Assembly (NCBI GenBank): GCA_002720055.1
Contig: PBGH01000016.1
Location: forward strand, 23,778 to 49,620
Direction: 5' to 3'
DNA from: Methanobacteriota archaeon
GTDB taxonomy: Archaea; Thermoplasmatota; Poseidoniia; Poseidoniales; Thalassarchaeaceae
Length of the DNA: 25,843 nt
Every line of letters begins with the position of its first letter. Within the stretch, counting starts at the first letter, position 1. The position numbers and the translations under genes are program-made. Under the pieces are notes generated by a model. That model worked only from the letters and a program-made list of their open reading frames with translations. It searched no databases and was not told the DNA's origin. Of the stretch, positions 15,503 through 24,019 are shown in pieces.

Positions 15503-16861
15503 CTACTGATGAATCCCCATCGCCTCGAACAAGTAAGAGATAACAAATGCGTAAAAGCCTAACATCAACATTGAAAACGAAAAGAACCTGAATTCTCCTT
15601 CTGATATTTTATAGTCGGGTATCGGGGAAACTTCACTTATTGACTCAGATATATTCTTGCTTTTCGATATAAGCTGATTCATAATTTTCTCCTCCCATCC
15701 AATGAATGCAACTACAGCTCCGGCAAAAACGGCAGAGGTAATCATTTCAGGTACGGGCAGTATTAGTTGGACTAGCTCTATGATTGTGGAGCTAGTTACT
15801 AGGAGTAAAAGCAATACTGTTGTCCTAGCAATAACCGAACCAGACCCAGTATTTGTGTCAACTAGGTCATAGTTCAGCATTACAAACATAAAGAGGAGTG
15901 GAACTCCAAGGTACAGCGCTATTTGGAATGTCACAACGTACCAATTTACCCATGCGACGCTGAGCAACTCGCACGCGCTTTCAACACACGAAGTAATGTT
16001 GTCCATGTATACCAAAGTCAAGAGGTACCATAGTATCCCTAACAAGAAAATCACCCCTGTTATGTAGGTTAATCCACTGGGCCCCTTTCTGAAAGCTCTC
16101 CACATTTCTCCAAGGAATATTGCCAGAAATGTTACTGCCATCAAGGCTTCCATTGCTACTTCCGCTGTACTACTTATTTTGGTTTGCTCAACGAAATCTT
16201 CTACCATGAATCTCCCTTTGAAGACATTGCAAAGCCCACTAAGGCACATCAGCCAAAACATGTAGAATTTTCCATATGCTGCCAAGAGGAGCATGGCTGT
16301 AACAGAGGAGACGTTTCGGGATTTGGTCTCTCCGTAAATCATTTCACCGAAGAGAAATCTAAGGTATATCGGAGTCCATATAACGTAACCTAGGTACGAG
16401 GGGATGTTTCTGACATTCCTGTAAGCAAACTCAGTGAAAATGTCAAATGGGATCATGACCATTCCGAGTAATAGAACAATAATTCCCAGTATCCTAACAA
16501 CCGACTTTCTCTGAATTATCGGAAAGGGATAGATTAGTGGTAATATCCCCAATCCAATGGTATAACCACACTCAAAAGACCTTTGTCCGTAAGTTAGGAA
16601 CGTATAGAAAATCTCTCCTCCATAGTTGTTATACACTCCAGTGGCTCTTGTTACAACCCTGTATTCAATTAGGGACACAAACAAGTATTGTAAACCAAGA
16701 AATATTAGAATCCAAGAGATGATATATCCCGCTAGACGCTCATTCCACATTCTTTCTTTCGCTCTAGTTACCAAAAACAATGCCATTATCCCAAGACAAA
16801 TGTGGACAAAAGAAGCTATGGGTGTCAATGAGTTTAATGATTCAAAAGACTCCTCAACCAT
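15503..16861 (-). CDS. A1: polytopic membrane protein, paralogue of A2, function unknown
   Basis: A 452-residue protein with about 12 TM segments. Shared motifs with A2 are LAGYIISWILI (43-53), PLIYPFPIIQRK (108-119), S-C-V-E-x2-C-E (291-298), PVPEMITSA (369-377) and FIGWEEKIM (386-394). It has additional cysteines (C98, C206, C211) not aligned with A2. The polar loop 395-425 between TM11 and TM12 is serine-rich. The layout resembles 7TM-type sensor or transporter cores only superficially, and no catalytic motif is evident. It is the first gene of the block, starting 53 bases after the 3' end of tRNA-Gln on the same strand. The start at 16861 has no obvious Shine-Dalgarno sequence, so leaderless translation is possible. 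Confidence 0.85.
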   Translation of the reverse strand: MVEESFESLNSLTPIASFVHICLGIMALFLVTRAKERMWNERLAGYIISWILIFLGLQYLFVSLIEYRVVTRATGVYNNYGGEIFYTFLTYGQRSFECGYTIGLGILPLIYPFPIIQRKSVVRILGIIVLLLGMVMIPFDIFTEFAYRNVRNIPSYLGYVIWTPIYLRFLFGEMIYGETKSRNVSSVTAMLLLAAYGKFYMFWLMCLSGLCNVFKGRFMVEDFVEQTKISSTAEVAMEALMAVTFLAIFLGEMWRAFRKGPSGLTYITGVIFLLGILWYLLTLVYMDNITSCVESACELLSVAWVNWYVVTFQIALYLGVPLLFMFVMLNYDLVDTNTGSGSVIARTTVLLLLLVTSSTIIELVQLILPVPEMITSAVFAGAVVAFIGWEEKIMNQLISKSKNISESISEVSPIPDYKISEGEFRFFSFSMLMLGFYAFVISYLFEAMGIHQ

Positions 16862-16913
16862 GATTTACGAATTTGTCGAGAGCGTTATTCAATTTGAAAT
16901 ATCTTACTATTTT

Positions 16914-16989
16914 TGGTAGTCCCGCCCGGATTCGAACCAGGGTCCCCGGGACCAAAACCCGAGATGATGGACCACTACACTACGGGACT
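16914..16989 (-). tRNA. tRNA-Gln (anticodon TTG), CCA encoded
   Basis: On the minus strand the acceptor stem is AGTCCCG/CGGGACT. The anticodon stem is TCGGG/CCCGG around TTTTGGT, giving anticodon TTG, which reads CAA (Gln). The T arm is CCTGG-TTCGAAT-CCGGG, the discriminator A is at 16917 and CCA is encoded at 16916-16914. The D arm (GTGT...ATCAT) has the imperfect pairing common in Gln/Glu tRNAs. There is no intron. Confidence 0.95.
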
Positions 16990-17015
16990 GTGGTCTCTCC
17001 TCTAGGGCCAGACTA

Positions 17016-17023
17016 TTGTATTT
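17016..17023 (-). promoter_or_regulatory. Candidate TATA box for tRNA-Gln, possibly shared with the divergent protease gene
   Basis: AAATACAA on the minus strand is centred about 30 bases before the tRNA 5' end. Read on the plus strand (TTGTATTT) it lies about 40 bases before the protease ATG at 17060 and could serve that gene too. One arm of the 17022-17044 inverted repeat overlaps its end. Confidence 0.42.
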
Positions 17024-17044
17024 GACGGGACTTCAAGCCGTCAA
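17022..17044. repeat. Perfect 7-bp inverted repeat, operator candidate upstream of the protease
   Basis: TTGACGG (17022-17028) and CCGTCAA (17038-17044) are exact inverted copies separated by nine bases, ending 15 bases before the protease start codon. It lies between the AT-rich box and the likely transcription start. In archaea, repressors commonly bind in that place. A hairpin in the mRNA leader is the alternative. Confidence 0.5.
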
Positions 17045-17059
17045 TATCAAGCCATCCGG

Positions 17060-20000
17060 ATGTTTCCCAGAGTCATGCGAGGCAGATTTGCTATGATAGT
17101 CCCACTAGCTCTCTTAGCCTCAATTATGCCCTTATCCCCCACAGTTGTGTCGGAAGAAATATTCACACAGCCAGACTCAGCCCTTTTCGATGATCAGATA
17201 AATGATATTTCCCCGGGCAGCCCATGGTTGGATCATTCTTTGACCGAGAAACATCTATCTAACCAAGAGAGATTAAGGATTACCGCAATCACTGCTTCAT
17301 TGGACCATTTGGACAATTGGCAGAGAAAGGTAGGCGCGATCGACAGACAGGCACCTTCTGGCCCTGGAGAGTCATTGGTCAGAGGCGATTTGAACACAGA
17401 CTCAATCGAGCACCGCACATTCTGGGTCAACTCAACTCTACTGCCAAAAATATTCGGAGTTCCAGGCCTGATTGCACTGATCGATGCAGAGAGGTTGCCC
17501 GAGCCCTACTGGGAACTCGATTCAGGCCCATCCCCGGATTCTGTAAGGACGGGCGAGATCCATGGAGCAAATGACGCTTGGGAATTGGGTTACTCCGGTG
17601 AAGGAATCATTGTGGCTGTAGCAGATACGGGAGTGGACTTCGCTCATCCTGACCTAAATGGGACTCAGGCCAGGGTAGACTTCGAAGAATCGAAGTATGA
17701 TGGTTGGCCACTGATGTTCGACCACAACAGCATGTACTCTTGGGTCGTAGATGGCGAGGCATATCCAGATGCCAATACCTGGTATGCAGATACTTCCACG
17801 GTAGATTTCGACAATGACAGCAACGGGGTACTGGATAACACGGGTTACAATATTAGCGGGATCAATCAGTCAGTATCAGGAGTATACCATCTGGGAGAAC
17901 ACCCAGATTGGAGACTCAGGGACAAAGTAGGGGGAGAAGTCCCCATTCTGGTGGTGGATGAACTGATTGCAGGTGTATACGAGACTGTCTGGCCGGATAT
18001 AGACAGGGATGGATCGTTCGGCAATGAGACCCCAATGAGACCCGGTGAAGAGACCTCTGGAATGGATACAGATGGGGATGGTCTCTGGGATATTTCTGCT
18101 GGCTTAGTTTACTGGGTTTCAGATGGAGACAATGGAGTCCCCTACGGAGCTACCTACTCAGCACGTCACGGCTATTCGGACAGGGTTGCTGGAGCTGGCA
18201 ACCTTACTCTATTCATGCTCGAGTCTGGAAGCCACGGAACCCTGTGTGCCAGTGCTATCTCTGCTCAGGGAGTAGTAGGTGAAGGCAAGGTTCTGGGAAT
18301 GGCGCCAAATGCTACAATCTCCTCTATAGGTAATCACTATTCGGGGGGGCACTCACTAGATGCATGGAGATTTATAGCCGAGGGTTACGATGGAGACCCA
18401 AATACTCCAGACCAGCCACATATGGGGTCATTCTCATTTGGTTACTCATCGGTCGATGACTCTGGTGCGGACGGATACTCATTATACCTAGATTGGATTA
18501 CCAGGGTATACAATTCTAATGCCTCATTTTCAGTGGCAATTGGAAACGGAGGGCATGGATTCGGGACCACAAAGGTACCGGGGGCAGCTCATGGCGTCTT
18601 TTCGGTGGGGGCCTTCAGTAGCCGTTCCTCGGACTCATGGGGCCAGAGCGCTCCTTGGTCAAACAGGGGTCCAAACGTCGTAGGTAGGATGGATCCGGAC
18701 CTAGTAGCAGTAGGCTGGTCAGCTACAGGTGACATGCCTTTGAATAATTACGAAAATGCGAATGATGCATGGACCACCTGGGGTGGAACAAGCTTAGCTA
18801 CTCCCGTGGTCGCAGGACTACTTGCTCTTGTAGAGGAAGCATGGCATAAGAACCTGGGGACCCATCCCCAATCGCAGGAGCTTCGCGATTTCGTCTTATC
18901 AACCTCAGATGACAGAGGCTACGAGCCATTCGTCCAGGGAGGGGGGTGGATGAATGCATCTAGGGCGGTGAGGACACTAGAAGGCGAAAATGGAACCTGG
19001 TCAGTAAGCCCTTCCCAATGGAACACTGGATCGTTCCATGGCAAACACAGGGATGCGAACATCAACTCCATACTCCCTGGCCAGTCTCAGTCTTTCGATG
19101 TTCAATTCAATAATCCAGGGGGCACTGAGCTGCAACTCAACCTTACGCCCGTAACCTTCCAGGCTTTGGAGCACACAGTCATGGTTTGGAACAGTACTGG
19201 AAATGGATCTGAAGGTGGTGAGAACGACTCTTGGGACGGGCACCAAGGGGAAAGGCCGGATCTGCTCATACCATTGCACATCGCCAATGATTCCTCCATC
19301 CAACTACCCGAAGAGACAGTTCAGCTTAGGGCCAGAGCCACTATTCAATACGAGGCATTCGACCATGATCTGGATAGATCCTCTATGGAGAGGGTTTACC
19401 TGGAGGTATTCCGATGGACAGACTTTGATGGCGACGGCATATACCATAATGACTCGGATTCAGATGGCATGGTGGATGAGTCGGAGTGGAATGAATCGGA
19501 TGAGTTGGAGGAAGTTACCTACTGGCGTTCACATGGGCCACAGGCTGAGGTAAGGATCGGCCTCCCTTTCGAAGATGCAAGGGATGGCCTATTTCTGGGA
19601 GTATGGCGGTTCGACTCTGAGCCATCAGGACTCGAATCGGTTAGAATAGAGGTAGACTGGACCGCTTTCGGGATCACTCATGACAATTGGATAGCGGTCG
19701 ACTCTCAAGTCATTATCCAATCGCACACTAATATTTCCTCAAATGTGGAAATAAGTGTTCCAGCGAATGCATCCTCGGGGATAAGGCAGCACGGAATCAT
19801 GGTTGAAACCAATCCTGATAACAACAGCACTTATTCACGATCATGGACCCTTCCGATTGTCACCAATGTCCCATGGGAAGGCCCATTCTCCATTACTCCG
19901 AGGCCATTGGACGGTAATGTCTCCAACCAGACACTTTACACAGAGTCTTGGATAAGTGGAGCAATGCGGTGGTCTTGGAGGCCAGAGAGCGGAGATTGGA

Positions 20001-23000
20001 GATTTTTGACAGTAGAATGGCCGGATGAATTGAGCCATAGTGGAGCCATCGTCTTGGATGTCGATTGGGAAGATAACCCACATACGGACATCGATGTCCT
20101 CTGGCTCACGGAGACTCAACATGGTTACACGGACGATGATCCAGACGCATATGGGCCTAGCACATTCTTCATTGAGGAGAGATCGACTAACAACCATGCC
20201 ACGAGTGGACAACACAACTGGGGGACATACACTGGGACCTCTAGGGAGACCTTCGTAGTTCCTGCCACGCCTGGAACTCACCAGATGGTCCTCCACACGG
20301 CGTTGCATGGGGTCGAATCAAACGACAATCCCCTGAATATCTCTGTAGGATATATCGCATCGGAAGCATCTGGCTTCTCAAAGTCAGTCTCAAATTGGGA
20401 TGAATCCGATGGAAATGACACTGCCTTGGTAGTCTCTACGATACCTCTGCCTGTGGAGTCCGTATCCGCTCAGGGATGGGTTCAGCCAGTTAATCTGGAT
20501 AATCAGACTGCCTACCAGGACGAACCAGATGATAAGATGACAGCATCTTGGTGGCATAACATTTCAATCGAGAATGCAACAGAGCTCAGTATTTCTATGG
20601 ATTCGTATGATAGTGTAGATTTGGACCTATTCCTATTCAGGGATGATGATGGGGATGGGGAATTCTCTTCCGGAGAGGAAGTTAGGAGGTCTTGGAGCAG
20701 TACTTCCTCCGAATCGATCACAATCGAGAATCCTGAGGACGGACTCTACGGAGTAGCAGTCCATGGTTGGTCTGTAGACGGTTTATCCGCCAGTTTCTGG
20801 ATCGACATCGACATCGTCGCAGGCTCATCTCTGGACGTGACCGGCTTCCACTCCTTGGATGATTCGAATATTACAAGCCTATGGCCTTCCGGATCAGAAT
20901 CACTAGGCGGCCTAGTCCCTTCCGGGGCCGTCGAGCTGAATATCAGTTTCCTGAGACCACCGGAAGAGGGAAATTGGACAGGTTACATCGATATCCAGCT
21001 AATGGGTGGAGCTATGATCAGACTGCCTTTCGAGTATGAGCTAATTGAGCTGGACCCTGAGATTTCTTTCACAGCCCCCCAGAATAACACCGAGTCAAAC
21101 ACCCTAGTTCCAATAAGCCTACACGCAAGAGACATTGGCATCGGCTTCCCGATATCCCAACTTTCTTGGACTTGGCCGTCAAACAACTCTTCCTTCGAAG
21201 CAGATTCGGTATGGGGCTTGACGGTTAACGGGACGATCATGAACCTCACGTCATTTTGGAATGGCGTTTCAGAATGGAATGGGACAACCCTGCTAAGAGA
21301 GGCATGGGTGAACTCATCATTGCCCAATATGGAGCAGTGGTTCGATTTCCATGCTACCGTAATGGATGCTTCCGGGAGGTCATCAGAAGACCATCTCCGG
21401 ATATCATTTGATGTCACAGCCCCTAATCTGGTGGTCTTTGGGGTCCCATGGATTTCCAGCTCACAAGAAATTTATTTCTCCGTTCAGACCGAACCAGGAT
21501 CAAATCTGTCGATCAACAACCAGAGTGTGGAACTGAACTCATCAGGTTTCGCAAACCTGACATTATCACTGGAGAAGTCCCAGATGGGGTTCTATGTAGG
21601 CCCCGATGAATCACAGGTATTCTATTACAACCCCGAAAGCAACGTCTTCACCATCAAATCGACGGATTCCGCTGGCAACTCTGCCACTTCTTCACACCAG
21701 GTTGTTTTTGATCCAGACCCCCCATCAAATGTAACGTTCATTTCCCTACAAGACCAGGCAGGCTTCTCCTACTCCATTATGGACCTAGTGCATCCCGTCA
21801 ATATCACCAGCGGGAATCTAATTCTCGACATTCCAGCTGACTCAATGGAATACTGTGTTTCAGTATTCTACTACTCATGGGTCCAGACCTCAGAGTGCAA
21901 TTCTGAGATCCCAATCCCGAGCGTTATCAACCAAAGTACTGGGATGCCCATTCCCGGAGTATCTGAATACCCCTCATCAAAAGAGATTTCAGTCCCCATC
22001 GATCTCCTAGGGCCCGGAGAGGGAGAATTGGTGATATTAATCACGATTCTGGATTGGGCTGGGAACTATTTCGAGAAAGACTGGAGTATCTCATTGGATG
22101 CGACCCCCCCGGTCATTTCTTGGGCTACTTTCCCCTCTTCTGGTAGCGGGGCCCTCGAAAGCCAGTTCCAGAACATATCCTGGTGGTCCTCAGAAGAGGT
22201 AATCCTCAGTTTGGAGGTCAATGGCCTTGAGATGCCGATTCAGAACGGCTCTTCGGGTTCATTAAGCGTGACGTTTAATGCTACAGGTCCCCAATCACTT
22301 TGCATCCGGGCAATCGATGGAACAATCGAGCAAGAGAACCGTAACGTATTCCTAGAATGTCGCTACTACCTACTTTCCGAGTCCATATACGACACTTCCG
22401 TGTCTAGTGGCAACATGGACCTAGTATCTCTGGATAGCATCGACATAGCACTTTCAAGGCATTGGTCCCAAGAGATAAGATGGAGAAGCATCACTACCGG
22501 GGCTTCTGGAGTGATCGAGCCGGGAGAAGGCACAGTCATACTGCCTTTGGAACTCACGGAGGGTACGAACGAATTCGTAATCGAGGTCGACTCGCTGGAC
22601 AGCACGGACTCGTACACGATAACCCTGGAGAGGGACTCGACCCCACCAATACTGGAGTTCTCGGAATTACAGTATCGCGAGTCACCTCTGACTACTTCCA
22701 GAGAGATCTCTGGAGTTTGCGAACCCGGGCTCCTAGTTAGGATAAGCAGCGTAATTCAATCCCGGGACGTCCTGTGTCCCGATTCCGGCTCTTTCGACGT
22801 AAACATATCCGTCCCAAGCGAATCCGGCTCTTACGAGATTTCCGGCATCAGCGTAGATGAGGCCAAGAACTCCAAAAACTACCAAATAACCGTCGAAAAA
22901 CAGGATTGGGTAGATTGGGCCATTACGGACGCGAGTGAAAGTGGCCCCATGCTATGGTGGCTCTCACTAGTGGGATTGGTGGTAATTTCAGTGATAGTTG

Positions 23001-23047
23001 GAGTCACACTCAAGTTATCCCGAGTAAGGAGCGAGGGGCGATCGTAA
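17060..23047 (+). CDS. Very large secreted, membrane-anchored subtilisin-like serine protease (S8)
   Basis: A 1995-residue exported endopeptidase. The signal peptide h-region is about 11-25 and a propeptide-like stretch runs to about 165. The S8 triad is D189 (AVADTGVDFAHPDLNG), H392 (GSHGTLCAS) and S578 (GGTSLATPVVAG), with oxyanion N496 (GNGGHG). D and H are 203 residues apart, far more than in a typical subtilase. The insert carries acidic, calcium-type motifs near 249, 313 and 336 (DxDxDG). More lie at 788-805, and D1187-LDLFLFRDDDGDGE is in a PPC-like domain. The C-terminal third is a chain of beta-sandwich (Big/Fn3-like) modules with SLDATPP and ERDSTPP junctions. A TM at about 1963-1984 and a basic tail anchor it. 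The ATG at 17075 is an alternative start. Confidence 0.94.
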   Translation: MFPRVMRGRFAMIVPLALLASIMPLSPTVVSEEIFTQPDSALFDDQINDISPGSPWLDHSLTEKHLSNQERLRITAITASLDHLDNWQRKVGAIDRQAPSGPGESLVRGDLNTDSIEHRTFWVNSTLLPKIFGVPGLIALIDAERLPEPYWELDSGPSPDSVRTGEIHGANDAWELGYSGEGIIVAVADTGVDFAHPDLNGTQARVDFEESKYDGWPLMFDHNSMYSWVVDGEAYPDANTWYADTSTVDFDNDSNGVLDNTGYNISGINQSVSGVYHLGEHPDWRLRDKVGGEVPILVVDELIAGVYETVWPDIDRDGSFGNETPMRPGEETSGMDTDGDGLWDISAGLVYWVSDGDNGVPYGATYSARHGYSDRVAGAGNLTLFMLESGSHGTLCASAISAQGVVGEGKVLGMAPNATISSIGNHYSGGHSLDAWRFIAEGYDGDPNTPDQPHMGSFSFGYSSVDDSGADGYSLYLDWITRVYNSNASFSVAIGNGGHGFGTTKVPGAAHGVFSVGAFSSRSSDSWGQSAPWSNRGPNVVGRMDPDLVAVGWSATGDMPLNNYENANDAWTTWGGTSLATPVVAGLLALVEEAWHKNLGTHPQSQELRDFVLSTSDDRGYEPFVQGGGWMNASRAVRTLEGENGTWSVSPSQWNTGSFHGKHRDANINSILPGQSQSFDVQFNNPGGTELQLNLTPVTFQALEHTVMVWNSTGNGSEGGENDSWDGHQGERPDLLIPLHIANDSSIQLPEETVQLRARATIQYEAFDHDLDRSSMERVYLEVFRWTDFDGDGIYHNDSDSDGMVDESEWNESDELEEVTYWRSHGPQAEVRIGLPFEDARDGLFLGVWRFDSEPSGLESVRIEVDWTAFGITHDNWIAVDSQVIIQSHTNISSNVEISVPANASSGIRQHGIMVETNPDNNSTYSRSWTLPIVTNVPWEGPFSITPRPLDGNVSNQTLYTESWISGAMRWSWRPESGDWRFLTVEWPDELSHSGAIVLDVDWEDNPHTDIDVLWLTETQHGYTDDDPDAYGPSTFFIEERSTNNHATSGQHNWGTYTGTSRETFVVPATPGTHQMVLHTALHGVESNDNPLNISVGYIASEASGFSKSVSNWDESDGNDTALVVSTIPLPVESVSAQGWVQPVNLDNQTAYQDEPDDKMTASWWHNISIENATELSISMDSYDSVDLDLFLFRDDDGDGEFSSGEEVRRSWSSTSSESITIENPEDGLYGVAVHGWSVDGLSASFWIDIDIVAGSSLDVTGFHSLDDSNITSLWPSGSESLGGLVPSGAVELNISFLRPPEEGNWTGYIDIQLMGGAMIRLPFEYELIELDPEISFTAPQNNTESNTLVPISLHARDIGIGFPISQLSWTWPSNNSSFEADSVWGLTVNGTIMNLTSFWNGVSEWNGTTLLREAWVNSSLPNMEQWFDFHATVMDASGRSSEDHLRISFDVTAPNLVVFGVPWISSSQEIYFSVQTEPGSNLSINNQSVELNSSGFANLTLSLEKSQMGFYVGPDESQVFYYNPESNVFTIKSTDSAGNSATSSHQVVFDPDPPSNVTFISLQDQAGFSYSIMDLVHPVNITSGNLILDIPADSMEYCVSVFYYSWVQTSECNSEIPIPSVINQSTGMPIPGVSEYPSSKEISVPIDLLGPGEGELVILITILDWAGNYFEKDWSISLDATPPVISWATFPSSGSGALESQFQNISWWSSEEVILSLEVNGLEMPIQNGSSGSLSVTFNATGPQSLCIRAIDGTIEQENRNVFLECRYYLLSESIYDTSVSSGNMDLVSLDSIDIALSRHWSQEIRWRSITTGASGVIEPGEGTVILPLELTEGTNEFVIEVDSLDSTDSYTITLERDSTPPILEFSELQYRESPLTTSREISGVCEPGLLVRISSVIQSRDVLCPDSGSFDVNISVPSESGSYEISGISVDEAKNSKNYQITVEKQDWVDWAITDASESGPMLWWLSLVGLVVISVIVGVTLKLSRVRSEGRS

Positions 23048-23092
23048 CCTGCATATGCCAAAACTCATTTCATGGTTCGCGTTGGGCGATGT

Positions 23093-23941
23093 ATGACAAT
23101 CCGCTCTGTCGGGGTAGTTGGCTCAGGGCAGATGGGAAATGGAATCTCCCAGGTAGCCGCTTGTAGCGGCTTAAATGTCACAATGGTAGATATCAACGAA
23201 CAATTCCTGGAGAGAGGAATCGCCACCATCACAAACTCCCTAGCCCGCTTAGTATCCAAGCAGAAGATGTCACAGGATGACGCGGACTCCGCCATCTCCC
23301 TTATCGCCACGTCTACCTCTCTGGAGAGCCTAGCGGAGTGCGATTTGGTAGTAGAAGCCATTCCCGAGGTCCCTGAAATGAAATTCTCCACATTCAAAGA
23401 ACTGGATGAGATATGCAAGCCAAAAGCGATCCTAGCCAGCAATACATCGAGCATCTCAATCAACGAGATAGCAGCTAAAACCAACCGCCCAGAACGAGTA
23501 ATAGGGATGCACTTCATGAATCCAGTCCCGATAATGAAGCTGGTTGAAGTAATAAACGGGAGGGAAACTTCCGAAGCAGTTACTTCGGGAGTTATGTCAA
23601 TATCAGAAAAGATGGGCAAGATTCCCCTCTCGTGCCAGGATTCTCCAGGCTTCGTGAGCAATCGAATTCTAATGCCCATGATAAACGAGGCCATTCTTAC
23701 CCTCCAAGAGGGGGTAGCCGAGCCGGAAGCAATAGATGGAATCATGAAACTGGGAATGAACCACCCAATCGGCCCCTTGGCCCTAGCAGACCTAATCGGA
23801 TTGGATACGGTTTTGCACATCATGAACGTACTAAGGACGGGCATGGATGACGACAAATACGCACCCGCCGAACTTCTCGAGAAAATGGTCGAAGAGGGGT
23901 CCTTGGGGAGGAAATCAGGCTCTGGTTTCTACTCCTACTAA
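23093..23941 (+). CDS. 3-hydroxyacyl-CoA dehydrogenase (3-hydroxybutyryl-CoA dehydrogenase type)
   Basis: A single-function HADH of 282 residues that oxidises L-3-hydroxyacyl-CoA to 3-ketoacyl-CoA with NAD+, the third step of beta-oxidation (or the reverse in 4-carbon metabolism). The Rossmann loop G10-S-G-Q-M-G15 opens the protein. Catalytic residues are S119 (NTSS), H140 in GMHFMNPVP, E152 in KLVEV and N190 in DSPGFVSNR, and the C-terminal domain contains NHPIGPLALADLIGLD. The chosen ATG, 23093, matches the family N-terminus; the ATG at 23072 would add seven residues (MVRVGRC). It is not in an operon with the acyl-CoA dehydrogenase at 9882 but could serve the same pathway. Confidence 0.93.
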   Translation: MTIRSVGVVGSGQMGNGISQVAACSGLNVTMVDINEQFLERGIATITNSLARLVSKQKMSQDDADSAISLIATSTSLESLAECDLVVEAIPEVPEMKFSTFKELDEICKPKAILASNTSSISINEIAAKTNRPERVIGMHFMNPVPIMKLVEVINGRETSEAVTSGVMSISEKMGKIPLSCQDSPGFVSNRILMPMINEAILTLQEGVAEPEAIDGIMKLGMNHPIGPLALADLIGLDTVLHIMNVLRTGMDDDKYAPAELLEKMVEEGSLGRKSGSGFYSY

Positions 23942-24019
23942 TCGCATCACTCGCGTGCGGTGCATTTTCTACACCATTTTTCACTAACATTCAATACTCC
24001 CGGGCACACGGGTAGTCAC

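Noticed and set aside
19841..20308. 155-codon minus-strand frame
   Set aside because: It is a shadow of the protease gene, whose frame is continuous over 1995 codons with S8 motifs.
23065..23856. 263-codon minus-strand frame
   Set aside because: It is a long antisense shadow of the 3-hydroxyacyl-CoA dehydrogenase, which has all catalytic residues. The antisense translation is Ser/Ile/Thr-rich without motifs.
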